A stretch of 64,000 nt of DNA from NCBI GenBank assembly GCA_023052935.1, contig CM041292.1, positions 99,000,237-99,064,236 on the forward strand, written 5' to 3'. Below, one piece after another: positions 45,991 through 54,930 of this stretch. Position numbers and translations under genes: made by a program. This stretch comes from Piezodorus guildinii. Its lineage: Eukaryota > Arthropoda > Insecta > Hemiptera > Pentatomidae. The notes under the pieces were generated by a model. It saw only the letters and a list, made by a program, of their open reading frames with translations. It searched no databases and was not told the origin of the DNA. Within the stretch, counting starts at the first letter, position 1. Each line of letters starts with the position of its first letter.

Positions 45991-46424
45991 CAACTTGTTA
46001 TAGAAAAAACCGGAAGCATACAACACACAATTTTCACTTACTATTTAGCAATGCATTAGTGTTAACTATTTAGCTAATAATTATTTCTTAATAACTTATG
46101 AATTTGAAATAAATTTCAAGGATATGATGGAATATGTTTTAAGAATTTTTTATATCTTCATATTTTTTATTCACACCTATTATAATTTAAATTTTAAAAA
46201 TGTATCTTTTCCTTGTATTCAGTTGATTTATCTATATATTGCTCACCCCTAGTAATGATGCGAAAAATGAAGAATTCATGAAAAGTCAATAACCCTGATA
46301 AACAATATAAATGAGAACTAAACCTATATGATAAAGAATAGTTAATTGCATATTGGTATGATAATTAATATCAAAATTGTTTTAGTCTTCTTAATAACAG
46401 TAAAAAAACAAAAAAAAAAAACAA
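45991..46424. other. AT-rich non-coding stretch
   Basis: Nothing supported. Confidence 0.5.
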
Positions 46425-46525
46425 CATACGACTTTTACTTACCTCGATTGATAAAATTAATTTAAGAGCAATAAAATAGAGTTGAAAATATTTTAAAGAA
46501 TTACATTAAGTTCTGTTAGATTGAA
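46425..46525 (-). repeat. TIR-family repeat A, 3' end relic (minus)
   Basis: CTTTTACTTACCTCGATTG followed by AAAGAATTACATTAAGTTC is the reverse of the 3' end seen at 16,400-16,500. Confidence 0.5.
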
Positions 46526-47384
46526 TAATTTAACTAAATAAAATGGCGATCGCAATCCTTTCCCTCATTATATATTTTATAATTTGTAAGGGGGAGTAAA
46601 ATCAATTATACAAAAAAAACTTCTAGTAAATCGGTTTGGGTGAAATTGCTGCTGAAAATTAGATTCATCAACCTATTAACTATAAATTTATTTCGGACTT
46701 TCTTCAATTATTTTAAATAATTAATCATAAAAAACAAGATTACTACCCTCCATTTTTAAGGTCTTATGTTTCGAGCTATATAGAGCCCAAATAACGAACA
46801 AAAACGATACTCGTATGTACTACGCCGTCCAATTTTATAAATAACAATTTTTATAGATGATCAAAAGAGTATTAAATTCCTTACAATATATAATATAGTT
46901 TTGTGAAACTACAGGTTATTATTTCTTTCTCAAAAGTCATAATAACCTTTAAAAATAAAAAAAAAATACGTTATTTATTTAACTTTTTTCAAACTGTCTT
47001 ATGATTATTATTGTATTAAGTATGTATTAGGTATTTTTTTTTATAATAACAAAAATTTTCATTGAGTAATATTACAATCTGACCCAATTTGGACATTAAT
47101 AAAAGTGGTGATATATAACATTAATACAATATTTACACAGCAATAAAACGGTAATTTTACATTATGACTTAATGTGGCATAATGGCAAGCATCTTCCATT
47201 CATACATTGCAATCCTCAGATAAGATGAAACTCTGACTTTACAACACTCTTCGCACACATCCAATTTACTATAAAAGCGCACAATAATCATCGATATCAG
47301 GGCTATTTGAATGAAAAGAGCTTTGGCATTTAAGAAAATATAATTTTCTTTTATGGATCTAATCATTACAATTCAGTATTCCCA
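46526..47384. other. AT-rich non-coding stretch
   Basis: Nothing supported. Confidence 0.5.
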
Positions 47385-47625
47385 TAATAGCGTTATCTAT
47401 GTCCTAGGTCATGAATTTAAACCCAGCAGATGGCTTTAATAGTAAAAACTCCTAGGTTATCCTTTGGAGGTGGTAAGATGGAAGTATTGAGTCTGTGTAA
47501 TGTCAGGTACTAGTTAGAGATCCCTGTCCTAATTAAACTAGGATATAGAAAATTTATGACTCCGGCTGAAGCACCAATTAGCCATAGCAGCATATACCGA
47601 CGTTAAATTAATAAACAAACAATAG
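47385..47625 (+). mobile_element. tRNA-derived SINE, copy 4 (oldest)
   Basis: The B-box has decayed to GAATTTAAACCC. Body words GCAGATGGC, AAACTCCTAGGTTATCC, TCAGGTACTAGTTAGAGATC and AATTAGCCATAGCAGCATA match the family, with an AATAAACAAACAAT tail. Confidence 0.65.
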
Positions 47626-48059
47626 GAAATCATCAAAGTTCTCAAATATGTAAGAATCGAAATTATTTATATGTTGACCTAGAGTTGGCCTGAAATAGAG
47701 GTACAATATTTAATCGCCCTAACTCACTAGTCATTTAGCGTTTCAACCTAAACTATTCCAGACTACTTATCTCTTAGATTATTTGTTCAACATTGTTATC
47801 CCTCCGAGGAGTCAGCAAAGAAGATGGCTGTCAGTCTCGTAACTTCGGAATTGAAGTGAAAACCATTGGGTATTTCCTTCAAAAGTTACTCCCAAGTTTT
47901 AGCTTTTAGAAAGAACAAGTTTACTTTTTGTAAAAAGGAAAATAGCAATATATTTGAGATATTTTATTGGAATCTTATATCTATTAATAACTTTCACTTC
48001 AAATTCGAATTCTAATCGTAAAAAAACCGTTTTAGGGTCAGGTAAATCTAAGTGACCAA
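47626..48059. other. AT-rich non-coding stretch
   Basis: Nothing supported. Confidence 0.5.
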
Positions 48060-48400
48060 GTCCTGAACAAAGGCCTCTGTGTGTTTGTGTGTAGTCAGAT
48101 CAGCTCGAAAAGAATAATTTGCTTCAAAGTAAAATTTCATATGTTAGTAGCATATATGCCTTAAATTATACAGCATAGCATGCATTTCGCACATTTTGAG
48201 AATTTTCTCAAAAAACGGCTCTAATGATTCTCATATGACACGCTATATGGAATTAATATTTAATGTGATGTATGTTTCATTCTGCTTAAAATGGTCTGAC
48301 AGGGCTTAAATGTTATTTTTTTCTCTTTTTATTTATAGATTTGAAAAAAATAGATATAGTATCTTGTCATCGTTGATAAAAGAGGACGGGTAAATATATA
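48060..48400 (+). repeat. TIR-family repeat A, 5' part of a thrice-interrupted copy
   Basis: CTCTGTGTGTTTGTGTGTAG, AAACGGCTCTAATGATTCTC, TCTGACAGGGCTTAAATG and GATAAAAGAGGACGGGTAAA follow the family order. The copy resumes at 48,846 and again at about 54,720. Confidence 0.65.
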
Positions 48401-48845
48401 TGTCGGATATAAACCTCCTTCGGGATTATTATATAGATATCTATTGTGCACATAATATTTTGCAACTAATGCTGCCTTCGATACACGAAAGGTGGGCATG
48501 CACGCTCCAGACGGCATTAGCCCCACCATTTACAGAATTTACTTCTGTGGGGCTCCCCGGAGTTTCTATCTTCCTCATCTAACAGCAGCCCGGAACGGAT
48601 CTTCATCCCGGGCCAGAAACAGCAGCCGCTGTATCCAGAACAGGACTACAGAGCGAGGACCGAAGACCTCTGGGAGGACGAGGTTGAGAACGCCGTCCGC
48701 CCGCCGTAAATATCAACAGGGACCTGACCCATTAATTATTGTTATCAATAAATACTTTAAAAAGAACTCAGTTATATTTTTTTCAGTTAAGGCACAATAA
48801 AAGGCTCTCGGTGGTAAAACACTTATTGGGCCCCCGAATTGTACA
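48401..48845 (+). mobile_element. Probable solo LTR (445 bp) in repeat A
   Basis: The block starts TGTCGGATATAAACC and ends GAATTGTACA (TGT...ACA). It interrupts repeat A exactly where other copies read through (compare AAATATACAAGTTGGACG at 20,475). Flanking ATATA and GTATA give a 4-5 bp target duplication. AATAAA signals lie at about 48,748 and 48,795. It is GC-rich and unrelated to the LTR at 49,035. A captured gene fragment is the alternative. Confidence 0.5.
48521..48709 (+). other. Protein-like frame within the 48,401-48,845 insertion
   Basis: A 62-codon frame between TAG and TAA reads ERIFIPGQKQQPLYPEQDYR and ends WEDEVENAVRPP. Its composition is protein-like, and a pyrimidine-rich TTCCTCATCTAACAG precedes CAGCCCGG. 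It may be a terminal exon or an env/pol end carried by the insertion, or chance in a GC-rich LTR. Not identified. Confidence 0.2.
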
Positions 48846-48972
48846 GTATAAGTTGAACATATTTGATATCTTTAACTAAAGGAGAAAAGAGCAAACATAT
48901 TATTATGTATTTTTTGTCTTTTGAAATTAAGAATAGTAATATAGATACATAATATACCGGTGGAAAGCTAAA

Positions 48973-48977
<5 letters not shown>
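48846..48977 (+). repeat. TIR-family repeat A, middle segment
   Basis: AAGTTGAACATATTTGATATC, AAAGGAGAAAAGAGCAAA and ATAATATACCGGTGGAAAGC continue the copy. It is cut by the (TA)n tract. Confidence 0.65.

Positions 48978-49034
<57 letters not shown>
48978..49034. repeat. (TA)n microsatellite, left flank of the LTR element
   Basis: About 57 bp of pure TA directly abutting the LTR. Confidence 0.95.
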
Positions 49035-49038
<4 letters not shown>

Positions 49039-49311
49039 AATTATAATCATAATTTAGTTGTAGATAGTGTTGCCATTTATCATAGTGACAAAGTGTGATC
49101 ACATGTGTTTTTAAACATTGGGTAGGTTACATATGATCTCTGACGGTTAGCATCTAGATAGAGTAGAAAGGGACTTTTTATTCAATTCTACTATTTTAGG
49201 TAAGTTGTTTATATGTTCATTCTGTTTGTATGTATCTACTTTTGTATATTGTTATTAATAATAAACTACTATTTTAGAATCGTCTAAAGTCTACTTTCTT
49301 TAAGAATTACA
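49035..49311 (+). repeat. 5' LTR (277 bp)
   Basis: Begins TGTAAATTATAATCATAATT and ends CTTTAAGAATTACA, with TG...CA ends. The right boundary is fixed by three copies, which diverge just after TTACA. No clear TATA box is visible, and AATAAT/AATAAA-like words lie near 49,253-49,262. Confidence 0.9.
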
Positions 49312-49323
49312 AATTGAATAAAA
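49312..49323 (+). other. Putative self-priming primer-binding site
   Basis: AATTGAATAAAA directly follows the LTR. No TGG-type tRNA complement is present. The 12 nt are the exact reverse complement of TTTTATTCAATT at 49,176-49,187 (and 53,474-53,485) within the LTR. With GAC/GTC added the match is 15 nt with one bulged base. In Tf1-like elements the transcript 5' end folds back onto such a site. Confidence 0.5.
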
Positions 49324-49335
49324 GTCTACTCAACT

Positions 49336-50511
49336 ATGGCTTCAAGTAAGAAACTTCATGCCCATATTGTCAAGAGAGGAGAAGCAAAGTATGAGTTAAC
49401 TGCTCTGTCTGTGGACAAGGTTGTATGGTACAGTTTACCAGAGCAGTTAAAGGATTTGGACTTGCACAAAGAACTATTAGCAAGTAAAACAATTGTGAGT
49501 ATGAAAAATTCTATCACTAAATTAGGAGGTTATAGAAAAGTTGCTATTGCTTTTAAACCGGAATTGAAAAATAAATATTTAGATGAAGATGATAACTTCA
49601 GAATTAGTGATCACTATTTAGAAGAATATAATGTAGATGAAGCTAGTACTATGGATATTGCATTAGGAGAAACAAAAACAGCCAACGAGGTTTTTTTGAT
49701 CAAACGTATTAAGGAATTAGAGGACCGTATTTCAACTACTTATGCAGTAACTTTAAGTGAAATAGAACACAAATTTCTTTTAAGCAAGTTTAATGGAAAG
49801 CAAGAAGCTTTAAATTGGATAACCTCTTTTGAGAAGGAATGTATCAGATTTAAGATATTTGATGGTTCCACCAGGGTAGAAGCTTTAAAGTTGTTTATGG
49901 ATGGTAATGCAAAAGAATGGTACGGTTCAAGTTTAATTAAATTACCAATAGCTGATTGGGAAGTTTGGAAAAATTCATTTTTATTAGTTTATGGCAGAAA
50001 GGGTTGGACGGCGATTCGCACTGCATTCAATTACAAGTATATGTTCGGTTCGCTGATCGATTATTTTCTCAAGAAAGAACGTTTGCTTTTGGAAGCTGAC
50101 AAAGATATGCCCGAAATGTATAGAGTATATCAAATAGTGTATAATTTACCCCTAGATGTTCAGGATAGGCTTAATAGGGATAATATAGAGACAGTAAATG
50201 ATATTTTGAGAGAAATGAAAAATTTTAATGATTCTTACGTGATGAAGAAAATATTGGAAACAAAACAAAATGTAGAGACGAAGAAGACTGACATGGTGAA
50301 AAGAAAAACGGAAAAAGTAAATGCTATGGAGAGAAGACCATGCACCATATGCGAGGAACTTGGTTTTAAAAATCGTTTTCATCCAACGTCAGTATGCAGA
50401 AATAAACCGTATCAAAATAAAAATGTAGTTAATATGACGGAACTGGATGACGGCTTGAAAACTGATCTTTCGGGAATTGAAATTCAAAATGAAGAGAGTT
50501 CAAAAAACTAA
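49336..50511 (+). CDS. Gag protein (391 codons)
   Basis: Structural protein that would package element RNA. ATG lies only 24 nt after the LTR. The central region (EIEHKFLLSKFNGKQEALNW, FEKECIRFKIFDGSTRVEAL, MDGNAKEWYGSSLI) has the capsid-type pattern of gypsy Gag. A zinc-finger-like motif C336-x2-C-x9-H-x4-C354 (PCTICEELGFKNRFH...) has longer spacing than the classic CCHC knuckle. Basic residues precede it. It ends at TAA 50,509-50,511 inside the frameshift site. The sequence is intact. Confidence 0.88.
   Translation: MASSKKLHAHIVKRGEAKYELTALSVDKVVWYSLPEQLKDLDLHKELLASKTIVSMKNSITKLGGYRKVAIAFKPELKNKYLDEDDNFRISDHYLEEYNVDEASTMDIALGETKTANEVFLIKRIKELEDRISTTYAVTLSEIEHKFLLSKFNGKQEALNWITSFEKECIRFKIFDGSTRVEALKLFMDGNAKEWYGSSLIKLPIADWEVWKNSFLLVYGRKGWTAIRTAFNYKYMFGSLIDYFLKKERLLLEADKDMPEMYRVYQIVYNLPLDVQDRLNRDNIETVNDILREMKNFNDSYVMKKILETKQNVETKKTDMVKRKTEKVNAMERRPCTICEELGFKNRFHPTSVCRNKPYQNKNVVNMTELDDGLKTDLSGIEIQNEESSKN
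50502..50508 (+). promoter_or_regulatory. -1 ribosomal frameshift site A_AAA_AAC
   Basis: The gag frame reads TCA AAA AAC TAA, so the canonical slippery heptamer ends one base before the gag stop. A -1 slip enters the pol frame, which is open from here without stops into the protease. A downstream stem was not verified. Confidence 0.7.
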
Positions 50512-53231
50512 ATTGCCCGGAAAAGCTCACACCATGTACATTAATCAAGATTAACGTAGAAGTGGACAGAAATAAAGTAGTAACAGCTGTTTATGATAAC
50601 GGTTCTACTTGTTCATTGGTTAATGAAAAGCTTGTTCGTTTATTGAAATCGAAATTGCTCTCTAATAGAAGTATTTTGAAAACTATCAGTGGTGTGAATT
50701 TTTGCAAAAGCCGGGCTAGCCTTCGTTTAAAAATAGGGGAAATAGAAGATACACTTAACCTATATGTTGTTAAAAATAGTAACTTCAATTACGATTTATT
50801 ACTTGGTTTAGATGCTATAAAGAAGTTTAAACTTATACAAGATGAAAATCTAAGAATTAAACAGAAAACAAAGGACAGCATAATCGAAGTGAAAAGCGCG
50901 AGAATTGACAAGGATTCTTCGAAAGTTGTAACCAGAGAAGATAAATCAATATTGAATGATGAATCATTCGGAAATGATAAGAATTCCTTAGAAGTAAATT
51001 TAGAATATTTGGATGAAAATAAAAAGCATGACATTATGAAGATGTTAAATGAATACGAAAGGTGTTTTGCCAATAATAAGTTTGACGTGGGTATAGTTGG
51101 AGATAGCGAAGCTCACATTAAATTGAAAGAGGACAGATATATTTCACGGAAACCATATAGATGTTCTTACCCTGATCAAGAGGAAATAGACTCACAAATT
51201 TCCAAATTATTAGAAAATGATTTGATTGAAGAATCGAGTTCACCTTTTGCATCACCTGTAACATTAGCATTCAAGAAAGAAGATGGGAAAAGAACGCGGC
51301 TATGTGTTGATTTTCGCGAACTAAACAAGTTAGTAGTGCCTGAGCCCCAACCATTTCCCAGAATCGATGATCTAGTAGTGAATGTCGGTGACTGCAGCTG
51401 GTTTACTGCTTTAGATATCAACTCGGCTTTTTGGTCTATACCTCTTCGAATGAAAGATCGGAAAAAGACAGCATTTATAACGCAAAAAGGCCATTGGCAA
51501 TGGAAAGTCCTACCGTTTGGTTTTAAAAATTCACCAGCTATCTTTCAACGTCCTACGACAAGAAAAATGGTTCGTCAACTTCTGGGGAAAATTAATTTTT
51601 ATCGAAAATTCATCGATCATTGTACAGAGAGATTAACCCCATTACATAATCTGTTGAAGAAAGACGAAAAATTTATATGGTCTGATAAATGTGAATCGTG
51701 TTTTCAAGAATTAAAGTTATATCTATGTACAGCACCAGTCTTAGCAATCTATGATCATGAAAAAGATATAGTTATCGAAGTTGATGCAAGCCGTACGGGT
51801 CTGGGTGCAGTTCTGAAGCAGCCACAAGCAGATGGCATCCTACATCCGGTTGGTTATTTTTCTAAGAAATTGACCCCTGGTCAAATGAAGAAAGAGATAA
51901 TGTATTTGGAATGCCTAGCAATAAAAGAAGCAATTGTTTATTGGCAACATTATCTCATTGGTAAGGCTTTTACTGTGACATCGGATCATAAACCGCTTAT
52001 AAATTTAAAATGTAAATCCCGAACAGATGAGGCGTTGGGTGATTTGATGTTGTATCTGTCTCAGTACAACTTTAAAGTCATTTATAAAGAAGGCAAGGAC
52101 AATATAGAAGCTGATGCGTTATCCAGAAACCCAGTTCTAGAAAGCTTTGAAGATGAAAATGACTGTTTGAAGGTGATTAACATGATTCAAATCGATGACA
52201 TCATAAATGATCAAGAAACAATTAAAGATGAAATTGCAGCTTCGAAGAAGGTTTTTAAAGATGACAAAATTAGCTTTAAGATGCTAAACAATAGGAAACG
52301 AATATATGTGTCAATGGGATTAGGACTCAACTTGATTGACAAAATTCACAAATTTTACGGGCATATTGGCACCAGCCAAATAGCTGAAAAATTGAGACCC
52401 TTCTATTATTTTAAAGACATGGATAAACTTATAAATCAGTTTTGTAGAGCTTGTGAGATCTGTGCTAAAAATAAATCTAGATCGGGAAGACCAATCGGAC
52501 TCCTTTCTCAGTTAGGTCCAGCAGAATATCCCTATCATATCATGTCCATCGACACAATAGGTGGTTTTGCTAGAAATAACTCAACAAAGAAATACCTTCA
52601 CTTACTGGTAGATCATTTTTCTAGGTATGCCTGGATCCGTACTTCCAGTGGGCAAAGTGTTACTGATTTCATCAAACTGATCAACCCAGTGGCAGAAGGA
52701 GACAAAATAAAAATGTTGCTAGTTCATCAATATGGGGCGTTTAATGCAAGGAAGTTCAGAACATACCTACAAAACAAGAGAATTGATCTGCTCTATACAG
52801 CAGTAGACAACCCACAATCCAATGGACTGAATGAACGGTTAAATCAAACATTGGTAAACAGAATCCGTTGTCGAATAAATGAGACTGATGATGAGGTGTC
52901 TTGGACCACTGTGGCTGAGTCTTGTGTCAAGGAGTACAACAACACACCTCACGGAACGACTAAATTTTCACCCGCTTATCTGTTATATGGAATGACATCC
53001 GAAATAGTTCCTGAAGAATTGAAACGTGAAACTGATTTGAGTGCAGATCGTCAGAAAGCATTTGAAAATTCAAGAATAAGTTTTGAAAGAAATAAGAAGC
53101 GGGTAGATCAAACGAGGAAGGAACATGAATTACAGGAAGGAGATTTGGTGTACGTTTCGAATGGCAATAGATTGAATAGAGATAAGTTGGATGAAGTTAG
53201 GAAAGGACATCATTTCATCATCTATTTATGA
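50509..53231 (+). CDS. Pol polyprotein (PR-RT-RNaseH-IN), internally deleted
   Basis: Reached by -1 frameshifting; residues are numbered from GTG at 50,562. Protease: AVYDNGSTCSLV, with D12-N-G replacing the usual D-S/T-G. RT fingers/palm: LCVDFRELNKLV, FTALDINSAFWSIPL and LPFGFKNSPAIFQR (ends residue 330), then an abrupt jump to RKMVRQLLGKINFYRKFI. The segment with the catalytic Y-x-D-D is missing in frame. RNase H: VDASRTGLGAVL (D408) and TSDHKPL. Integrase: H596-x3-H600 and C631-x2-C634 zinc site, D664, H722 where the second catalytic Asp belongs, E758 35 residues later. A frame slip near 53,205 puts the last residues in another frame (to 53,333). Not functional in cis. Confidence 0.9.
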
Positions 53232-53333
53232 AGTTGACTGCAATACGAGACATAGGGCAGCCAATTTCTTCCATAGCTCTAAGCTGGTACCATACTCTTT
53301 TCCTGCGGAAAAAGAGTCTTCGACCAACGGAGG
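53191..53333 (+). pseudogene. Pol C-terminus in a shifted frame
   Basis: After the slip near 53,205 the integrase tail continues in another frame (SSIYEVDCNTRHRAANFF, SSKLVPYSF), the gypsy-type end of integrase, up to the 3' LTR. CGGAGG just before 53,334 is a short polypurine tract. Confidence 0.7.
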
Positions 53334-53609
53334 TGTAAATTATAATCATAATTTAGTTGTAGATAGTGTTGCCATTTATCATAGTGACAAAGTGTGATCA
53401 CATGTGTTTTTAAACATTGGTAGGTTACATATGATCTCTGACGGTTAGCATCTAGATAGAGTAGAAAGGGACGTTTTATTCAATTCTACTATTTTAGGTA
53501 AGTTGTTTATATGTTCATTCTGTTTGTATGTATCTACTTTTGTATATTGTTATTAATAATAAACTACTATTTTAGAATCGTCTAAAGTCTACTTTCTTTA
53601 AGAATTACA
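53334..53609 (+). repeat. Shared middle LTR (276 bp)
   Basis: Same sequence as the 5' LTR apart from one missing G (GGTAGG for GGGTAGG) and one T/G change (GACG for GACT). It acts as 3' LTR of the first unit and 5' LTR of the second. Confidence 0.9.
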
Positions 53610-53633
53610 AATTGAATAAAAGTCTACTCAACT

Positions 53634-54623
53634 ATGGCTTCAAGTAAGAAACTTCATGTCCATATTGTCAAGAGAGGAGAAGCAAAGTATGAGTTAACTG
53701 CTCTGTCTGTGGACAAGGTTGTATGGTACAGTTTACCAGAGCAGTTAAAGGATTTGGACTTGCACAAAGAACTATTAGCAAGTAAAACAATTGTGAGTAT
53801 GAAAAATTCTATCACTAAATTAGGAGGTTATAGAAAAGTTGCTATTGCTTTTAAACCGGAATTGAAAAATAAATATTTAGATGAAGATGATAACTTCAGA
53901 ATTAGTGATCACTATTTAGAAGAATATAATGTAGATGAAGCTAGTACTATGGATATTGCATTAGGAGAAACAAAAACAGCCAACGAGGTTTTTTTGATCA
54001 AACGTATTAAGGAATTAGAGGACCGTATTTCAACTACTTATGCAGTAACTTTAAGTGAAATAGAACACAAATTTCTTTTAAGCAAGTTTAATGGAAAGCA
54101 AGAAGCTTTAAATTGGATAACCTCTTTTGAGAAGGAATGTATCAGATTTAAGATATTTGATGGTTCCACCAGGGTAGAAGCTTTAAAGTTGTTTATGGAT
54201 GGTAATGCAAAAGAATGGTACGGTTCAAGTTTAATTAAATTACCAATAGCTGATTGGGAAGTTTGGAAAAATTCATTTTTATTAGTTTATGGCAGAAAGG
54301 GTTGGACGGCGATTCGCACAGCATTCAATTACAAGTATATGTTCGGTTCGCTGATCGATTATTTTCTCAAGAAAGAACGTTTGCTTTTGGAAGCTGACAA
54401 AGATATGCCCGAAATGTATAGAGTGTATCAAATAGTGTATAATTTACCCCTAGATGTTCAGGATAGGCTTAATAGGGATAATATAGAGACAGTAAATGAT
54501 ATTTTGAGAGAAATGAAAAATTTTAATGATTCTTACGTGATGAAGAAGATGTTCATTCTGTTTGTATGTATCTACTTTTGTATATTGTTATTAATAATAA
54601 ACTACTATTTTAGAATCGTCTAA
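53634..54623 (+). pseudogene. Second gag copy, truncated and fused to LTR sequence
   Basis: Codons 1-304 match the first Gag except for about three nucleotide changes (H-A-H to H-V-H early). At 54,548 the gag sequence stops and runs into the LTR at ATGTTCATTCTG. The frame then reads hydrophobic LTR-derived residues (MFILFVCIYFCILLLIINYY) to TAA. The zinc finger and all of pol are deleted. Confidence 0.88.
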
Positions 54624-54643
54624 AGTCTACTTTCTTTAAGAAT

Positions 54644-54647
<4 letters not shown>
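54549..54647 (+). repeat. Partial third LTR (3' 99 bp)
   Basis: Identical to the last 99 bp of the 5' LTR (49,213-49,311), ending AATTACA, then directly (TA)n. Confidence 0.9.
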
Positions 54648-54678
<31 letters not shown>

Positions 54679-54720
54679 ATATACACACACACATATATAA
54701 TCTTATATCTTATTATAAAG
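54647..54720. repeat. (TA)n / (CA)n microsatellite, right flank
   Basis: TA repeats to about 54,677, then ATACACACACACA. Continues the tract at 48,978. Confidence 0.9.
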
Positions 54721-54928
54721 GTGTGTGAGGTTATATAAAGTGATGAAAAGCGGATAAAACAAAGAGATTGTCGCGAGTAATAATGTAATAGTTATTATAA
54801 TAATAAAATATATTATTTAATAAGTTACATGTTTCTATCGAAACTCAATCTAATTGTTTATTATTGTTTTCGTCTTTAACTTTAGTTGAAATTTTGTCAT
54901 TTCCTAGTACCAGATTTTTTTTTGTTAC
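54720..54928 (+). repeat. TIR-family repeat A, 3' part of the interrupted copy
   Basis: GTGATGAAAAGCGGATAAAA, GATTGTCGCGAGTAATAAT, ACATGTTTCTATCGAAACTC and CTAGTACCAGATTTTTTTT follow the family 3' order. The mariner sits at its end. Confidence 0.65.
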
Positions 54929-54930
54929 TA

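Larger units (their letters stand above)
49035..54647 (+). mobile_element. Composite Ty3/gypsy-type LTR retrotransposon: LTR-gag-pol-LTR-gag'-LTR'
   Basis: Three LTR copies share one orientation: complete at 49,035-49,311 and 53,334-53,609, and a 99-bp 3' part at 54,549-54,647. Between LTR 1 and 2 lie gag and pol; between LTR 2 and 3 lies a second, shortened gag. The order PR-RT-RNaseH-IN places it in Ty3/gypsy. The whole unit sits in one (TA)n tract. LTR 1 and 2 differ by one indel and one substitution and the gag copies by about three substitutions, so insertion and duplication are recent. Homologous or unequal recombination, or template switching, could explain the arrangement; misassembly is possible. 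Confidence 0.9.

Noticed and set aside
48492..48800. 102-codon plus frame rich in Ser/Arg
   Set aside because: It overlaps the GC-rich insertion in another phase, with low-complexity SSRARNSS-type translation; the 48,521-48,709 phase is more protein-like.
50591..51421. Minus-strand frames opposite pol
   Set aside because: Antisense shadows of the pol reading frame.
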